A stretch of DNA of 64,000 bases from Halicephalobus mephisto. Lineage: Eukaryota; Nematoda; Chromadorea; Rhabditida; Panagrolaimidae. The stretch is from positions 248,001 through 312,000 of the forward strand of contig SWDT01000009.1 of the NCBI GenBank assembly GCA_009193035.1. Reading direction: 5' to 3'. The position numbers and the translations under genes were made by a program. Positions 58,804 through 64,000 of this stretch are shown here, piece by piece. Below the pieces are notes generated by a model. The model ran no database searches and had not been told where the DNA came from. It was given only the letters and a program-made list of their open reading frames with translations. Numbering within the stretch: the first letter of the stretch is position 1; each line of letters opens with the position of its first letter.

Positions 58804-59342
58804 CTACAACTCACCATGGAACCACCATCTAGTCTGTTTGGAGCTCGCCTTCGATGTTCTAACATAAAAATCTGAAAATCAATCATGCCTAAGTCGTTTT
58901 TAATCTTTAACCCACTGTTATCCGGCGGTCTTTCCTTCTTCCGGCAGCTGCTGAGCATGGAAATGATACTCAGGGCCACAGATTGAACACTGGAAATGGG
59001 AAATGAGGAAGTTCATATATGAAAGTCCTACCTCAAGGCCGGAGTCCAGTCGTCGGTCAGAATAGAGAGGCAAATATGGCCGTTGGAGTAGATATGGGGA
59101 TGAATCGGGATGTTATCCCCTACAAATATCACTTCCGGAGATGAGAAAGGATATTGATCGTCAAATCTGAATTGCAAAGTAAACCGTTCTCCTTCGTATA
59201 GGGTTCCCGGGGCTCCTTCGATCGTGACGTTCCAGATCCTCAGATTCGCTTCGATTGATTTTTCATCGATGACCATCCCCACAGGGGGCTCTGTGGCCAA
59301 TTGAGCCAGTTCTTTGGCAAGCCGACGTTGTGTAGGATCCAT
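58804..59342 (-). CDS. UBE2W: UBE2W-type E2 ubiquitin-conjugating enzyme (UBC-16-like)
   Basis: E2 enzyme that transfers ubiquitin to protein N-termini rather than lysines in the UBE2W family; cytosol and nucleus. Exons 59342-59032, 58989-58916 and 58871-58804 join in phase to 150 residues, the same length as human UBE2W (151). Seen in order: RLAKELAQL helix, GAPGTLYEGERFTLQFRF, YPFSSPEV, HPHIYSNGHICLSIL with the catalytic Cys at about 91, DDWTPAL, SIISMLSSCRKKERPPDN and a C-terminus rich in Trp (TRWWFHGEL) like the WWYHDD tail of UBE2W. The two introns are only 42 and 44 bp. The ATG at 59342 follows a TTTATTTCTAG acceptor 24 bp upstream. Confidence 0.95.
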
Positions 59343-60450
59343 GGAATCCAGAAATCTCAGGTTCACCTAGAAATAAATCGATATAAACAAGACTCAGTCA
59401 CACGGCCTAGAGCTTGCGCAATTTTTGCGTTTTCACGCAACTAAAACCGGTTATTGAGAAAGAAAAATCAAAGAAAGCGAAAAAAAACTAGTTAGATATT
59501 TGGGATTTAGCTAATTTTAAATATGACGAAATTAACGGATCGAAATCAATTTTTTCTCAGCCAAAACAACTGGACAAATAAGCCAAAACAGCAGCTTTTC
59601 TCACAGCTGTTATCAAAAGAAAACCGGGTCACGAGCTCAGCAGGAGTGTATAAAATTGTCCTTAAAATGGACAAAAAGTGTAACTAAAACAGGACAAAAT
59701 GGAAAAAATGGACTGAATCCAATCAAAAGTGCCTCCGAAAAAACCGGAATAACTGTCGTGCGATGGAGGATTCGGGGAAGCAACTAATCCGACTGAATGA
59801 AAGAATCGATTTGGTCCCAGTTGGAAAGCATCCAGCCAGCGGCAATGTCCTGACAACGGAAGTCTCAAAGGACGCGTCTTTTTTGGATTTTTCAAGTGTC
59901 AGTCGATATTTGTTGCTTGTTCCGCCGCTTATCATTGAATTTTCCGAAGGCAATGCGGTTTTTTTGACAGACACTAGCGGCATATTCGGTTTGTTTCCCA
60001 ATATTTGTCCATATATAAAAATTGTAAAATACTACTAACTTTTATTTTTTAAATTCAGCAAGACTAAGTCTTGCTGCCTAACCGTTAAAATTATCTTCTC
60101 ATATGTCGAACGAAATCGATACGTTGCTGCCAACTTAAAGGACGGCAACTCCAAAAATTACCTCTTCAGTCAGCGGCTCCGGGACGTAGGTTCATCTAAC
60201 TCGGGGGTTTTGCTACAGTATTAGAAACGGAGAATTAAGGAACACTCAGGCGGAATTTAAAAACGGAGAATTTAGGAACACTCAGAGTCGGAATTTAACC
60301 TCATATGAAACCCAGGGTTCTTTACGGGAAAATTTACTTTTTTCTGAGTCATCGATATAGCAATTGTCTTAATTAAAATTATAAAACTTTTTCGAATCCA
60401 AGTGTTCCTAAAATTAAAAATTTAAACCGATATATGAATTTAAATTTCAG
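59343..60450. promoter_or_regulatory. Interval between the UBE2W gene and the ZDHHC gene
   Basis: Divergent spacing, with both promoters expected here. CACACGGCCTAG lies near 59400. A perfect 9-bp hairpin CAGCAAGAC-TAA-GTCTTGCTG is at 60056-60076. A short duplication (ACGGAGAATTWAGGAACACTC) is at 60225-60285. A possible first exon of the palmitoyltransferase is listed separately. Confidence 0.4.
59763..60023 (+). CDS. Possible 5' exon of the palmitoyltransferase gene
   Basis: An 87-codon ATG-initiated frame ending at a phase-0 GTAAAA donor that would join in frame to the exon at 60451. The first 50 codons look protein-like (GKQLIRLNERIDLVPVGKHP). It would supply the missing start of the downstream gene. 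There is no family match, since N-termini of this enzyme class are not conserved, and transcript evidence is lacking. Confidence 0.35.
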
Positions 60451-62691
60451 GACGACATATCACTGTGTGATTCACTCCTCGACGTCGACCCCCCTCCAAG
60501 GTCCCAAAAATCGCGTCTCCTCAACGCAAAACGGCAAAACGGTGGGTATTTTTCAGTTAAATTTCACAATTTACATATCAATTATTTTTTAAATAGAATT
60601 CTACAATTTTTATATGAATTAGTAGTTCGTAGTCAAATTTTATCATATATTAATTAATATTTTTAACTGGATTTTCTAGTTAATATATAAGTTAGTTTTT
60701 TGATTAATTTTTAGTCGATATATGAGTTCTTTTTATAATTAGTTTTTAGTTAATATATAAGTTAGTTTTTTGATTGATTTTTAGTTGATATATGAGTTCT
60801 TTTTATAATTAGTTTTTAGTTGATATATGAGTTCTTTTTGTGATTAATTTTTAGTTGATATATGAAATTTCAGAAAGTCGCCGGAAACGCAAAAGCTTAG
60901 TTGATATGAGGCAGACATCGAGGAATTCCGATGGGCCAAGGACTGAGGAAAATCTTGCTGGCAAGAGGAAATGGAGACAACACGAAGGAAGAAACAGATT
61001 TTTTTGCGATGGATTTATCATGACAACAAAACAAAGCTCAATATTTTTATTAACGTTATTTTTAATTGTTATTACTTTTGTATTGTTTTGCGTTTTTGAG
61101 TAAGTTTTATTTTTTAAATTAATTTAAAAAAATTAATTTTAGTGCTCCGTATTTAACGACGAACGTTTCCGTCGCGCTGCCGATCGTAGGAGCTTTTTTA
61201 TTTTTGATTGTGATTTCGAGTTTGTTGAAAACGACTTTCACGGATCCTGGGATCATCCCCAGACCTACCAACAGAGAAGCAATAGAATTCGACAGACAAT
61301 GCGGCGAATCCGGTGATCCCAGAACTCAAGCAGGAAACGCCAACGCTTCGAGAATGAAAATCGTCAATGTCAAAGGTCAATCTATTAAATTGAAGTTTTG
61401 CTACACTTGCAGGTTGTACAGACCCCCCAGGGCTTCTCATTGCTCGATATGCGATAATTGTGTTCTTAATTTTGATCACCATTGTCCATGGGTAGGGAAT
61501 TGTGTCGGACAAAGAAATTACAGATATTTTTATTTTTTTATTACTTCATTGGCTTTTTTGGATTTTTTTATCGGAGCTTGTGCAACAGCCCATCTAGCAT
61601 TAGTGACGAATGAAACTCATGCCTTCGTCGACGCCATTAGAAATACACCGATCAGTCTGGTCGTCGGACTGGTTTGTATAATCTCAATATGGTCCATCGT
61701 CGGACTCTCCGGATTCCACACATATCTCCTAGCGACCAGTCAAACAACAAATGAAGATGTTTGTTTTTATTTTTATTAAAATCGAAATTTTCTATAAAAA
61801 AATTTTTTAAATTAAAAATATAAAAAAATAATTTTTATTAAAAATCAAAAATTTTTTATTAAAAATCAAAAATTTTTTATTAAAAATATAAAAAAATAAC
61901 TTATTAAAATCATTAAAAAAATTACTTTTCTCATAATCAAAAAAGATAATTTTTTTATTAAAAATAAAGTAACTTTTATTAAAAAAATTAAAAAAATTAT
62001 TTTTATGAAATTTTAGAATTTTGTTGAAACTGCAAAATTCGACGGAAATTTTTGAAACATCTAAAATCAAAATTCTGAAAATTCGCTCCAAAGTGATTTT
62101 CTAATAATGTATATTTTGAAATTTTATATCGTATTATCTTTAGATCAAAGGAACTTTCAACACGAAACTACGTCCGACGGTGAAGAACCCATTTAGTGCG
62201 GGTAATTTCTGCAAAAATATTTATTACGGTTTATGTGGACCAGAACCCCCGAGGTTAGTTTTCTAAAATTAAAATTTCCTAATAAATATTTCAGTTTAAT
62301 CGATCGGAGAGGAGTAATCCAGCCAGATGTGTTGGTAACTATCGACGCTGAAACCCTTCAACGGATAACGGCAGCTACTTCCATCAGAAATACAGCTTCG
62401 GAATTGATGGAGATTTCGTTGCAAGATGGGACTCCGGAGTCGACTGCTGATCGTCGTTTAAACTCCCAGATTCGAACAGAGACAATAGAGGACGAAACGG
62501 AGGAACCGGAAGTTGGGGACACTGAGTGCATGCCACGGCATTCCTTCGTGACACTGCCCACTACACACTGTAACAATGGAACTGCTCAAACGGCCAAAGA
62601 AATTTATGTAAAAGATAGCGATGATCTGGCAAACAAAACGGGGAATTCAATTCCAATGCAGAATCTTGGCCGAAGGGTTAGTAATGGTTGA
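60451..62691 (+). CDS. ZDHHC9/14/18-type protein S-palmitoyltransferase
   Basis: Integral membrane DHHC enzyme of Golgi/ER that palmitoylates cysteines. Exons 60451-60541, 60874-61099, 61143-61758, 62144-62253 and 62295-62691 join in phase to 479 residues; the start codon lies further upstream and is unresolved. In order: a basic stretch, the [12 protein letters not shown] motif, TM1-TM2 ([32 protein letters not shown]), the TDPGIIPR motif, the cysteine-rich domain with [20 protein letters not shown] and the catalytic [13 protein letters not shown]3-TM4, TTNEDIKG (the TTxE motif) and [18 protein letters not shown]. The last block is specific to the ZDHHC9/14/18 subgroup. The acidic Ser/Thr-rich tail is not conserved. 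Intron 1 has a ~32-bp array of TTTTTAGTTGATATATGAGT. Confidence 0.93.
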
Positions 62692-62903
62692 ATCGGGTAA
62701 AGTCCCAGTACATCTTGTGTCTAGCGAGTTTGGATTTTCCGATGAATTGCATTAACTGTGGTGACATTCTCCTTCAACTGTCTCAGCTGCCTCAATATCC
62801 TTACGTCCTTATCTTCAACACGTCTCGGGGATTCATACAAGTATCTTGGTCTAAAAGGTATTTCAGTAAATTATTGAATTGTAATAAACTAACGGTTGAT
62901 GAG

Positions 62904-63863
62904 TCATATGTTCAGCACACGAGCATTGATATACAGTTGTGTAGTAGCATCGTCGTGATGCATCATTTCTGGAATGTCTTCTGTTCGAAACAGAATGGCT
63001 CCCACGACGGTGGTTGGAATGGTGGTCGCGTCCAGTACTGTCTGAATGATAGTAGTTCCTTGGTTCATCTTCGAGTTGATGACATCCATTGCCGTATCCA
63101 AAAGGTCCAGGAGAGATCCGGTGGTGAGATACGGCTGCTCTGTTTTCCTCAACTCTGGGTTTTGAAAAATTTTCGCTTGTTGGAAGTGGCGTGGATCGAC
63201 GACTGGAAATATTGTTCTCATTTTATTATAAAAAGCCAGAGCAGGTATTTTTATGGAATTGTTTCTTGGAAAATCCCCAGAAACTAAAGTAGTTCGAAAT
63301 TCGGACTTGAAGAAATAGTGATTTTGTGATCTCACAGGATTTAAAATTCATTTTTCAGAACTATATTTTGCCTGAGTTTGGGTTGTGATATATAGGATAT
63401 AAAGTTTTGTTTAGTGATGAGGGTTACAGGTTATATATGGAGTTTTTAATGTCCCAGAAAAGCACATCAAAATACCCCCAACGAATATGGGTTCATTTGC
63501 CTGTTTAAATAAAAAATTGACTTACATTGCGGTATTGGCCAAATCCATAAAATCATTAGCAAACTCCTGCAGTGTTTTTCCCACACGTCTCTTGTCAGGC
63601 GATCCTTTGAGCCAGACCCTCACGAAAGAAGATTCGCCTTCGAACACGTCGTCTACGGTGGATTTAGTCTTGGCTTGACTAGCTTCTACGTCGTTGAGGA
63701 ATCTTTCCATCCGATCAGAATGGTCTTGTCCAGAGCCCAATCCGGAATCTCCCGCGGCAGAATTGTGGATTTTTACTTTCGAGGAGTTCTTTGGATCGAT
63801 AGGAGACGGCTCACGTGTCAATTCGGGGTTAGATCCATTATATCTGCCGTTATGAGGTGGCAT
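62904..63863 (-). CDS. Unrecognised gene in two coding blocks, junction unresolved
   Basis: The first exon runs 63863-63526 (112 codons plus two bases, donor GTAAGT). It is hydrophilic with a Ser/Asp-rich linker and a helical part (MERFLNDVEASQAKTKSTVD; TLQEFANDFMDL). A second open block, about 63283-62904, begins after TACTTTAG and ends in a stop (SGDFPRNNSIKIPALAFYNK, TEQPYLTTGSLLDLLDTAMD). The direct junction of these two acceptor and donor sites is out of phase by one base, so either a small exon lies between (a 25-base candidate follows AAACAG near 63500) or another acceptor is used. No family is recognised. The tail-to-tail distance to the palmitoyltransferase is 212 bp. Confidence 0.55.
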
Positions 63864-64000
63864 TGCAACCTATAAATGATAAATGGTGTCACAAAAACGG
63901 AGAAACGAAGATTTATAAAAACAAAGCACGCGAAGGACGATTTTCGAACCGCAGCTGGCCGCGCGTCCTGAACGTAAATGAAAGCCCGGTCCCGAAGCGA
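63864..64000 (-). promoter_or_regulatory. Probable 5' region of the unrecognised minus-strand gene
   Basis: GC-rich at 63930-64000 (CCGCAGCTGGCCGCGCGTCC), unlike the surrounding DNA, and directly upstream of the ATG at 63863. The inference of a core promoter rests on position and composition. Confidence 0.3.

Noticed and set aside
62688..63287. 199-codon plus-strand frame
   Set aside because: Overlaps the opposite-strand coding block 62904-63283, and its composition and lack of splice logic do not support it.
1..64000. CRISPR array or prokaryotic operon
   Set aside because: The many tandem repeats lack unique equal-length spacers, and the genes have introns; this is eukaryotic DNA.

Overview
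The window is nuclear DNA of a nematode, most likely a rhabditid. The evidence is a compact exon-intron structure with many introns of 42-60 bp, polypyrimidine-TTTCAG acceptors, acceptor-like sites 1-28 bp in front of several start codons (the signature of spliced-leader trans-splicing), nematode gene families (ZP-domain cuticlin, tandem Str-superfamily chemoreceptors, multi-cysteine saposin-like secreted proteins), and very AT-rich repeat-filled intergenic DNA. All gene models below were spliced by hand from the sequence; exon phases were checked and sum to whole codons unless stated otherwise.

Layout. 1-2570 (+): C-terminal part of an AFG2/SPATA5-type AAA+ ATPase with a degenerate D1 module. 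2778-4909 (-): ABHD17-type depalmitoylase with a small transposon in its second intron. 6485-8464 (-): ZP-domain cuticlin. 10556-12177 (-): secreted saposin-like protein. 14326-15255 (-): unrecognised secreted protein. 15.3-31.3 kb: a 16-kb stretch with no supportable gene, built of arrays, palindromes, MITEs and A/T tracts. 31352-33601 (+): MED18, a doubtful small ORF, and tubulin cofactor A. 33708-36036 (-): a BED-like zinc-finger protein and an unrecognised protein. 36753-39805 (+): KLHL20 orthologue. 40639-41444 (+): basic Ser/Pro-rich single-pass membrane protein. 42902-46849 (-): AGXT2-type aminotransferase with a nest of MITEs in one intron. 46.9-51.5 kb: repeats. 51554-58137 (-): two tandem copies of one chemoreceptor gene, the first frameshifted, separated by 2.6 kb of transposon remains (MITE, hAT transposase relic, LTR retrotransposon fragment). 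58804-59342 (-): UBE2W-type ubiquitin conjugase. 60451-62691 (+): ZDHHC9/14/18-type palmitoyltransferase. 62904-63863 (-): unrecognised two-part gene.

The genes are mostly unrelated housekeeping loci; no pathway cluster is evident. A depalmitoylase and a palmitoyltransferase share the window, but 55 kb apart. The most unusual feature is a dispersed family of foldback-like elements. Their outer ends are inverted repeats resembling TCAGTGTTCCGTTTCRTCAA, and their arms are expanded minisatellites carrying the word TTCGCGNTRAGACAA in one orientation on the left and the opposite orientation on the right. Related words recur in a second, ~130-bp array family. Together these account for much of the non-coding DNA.
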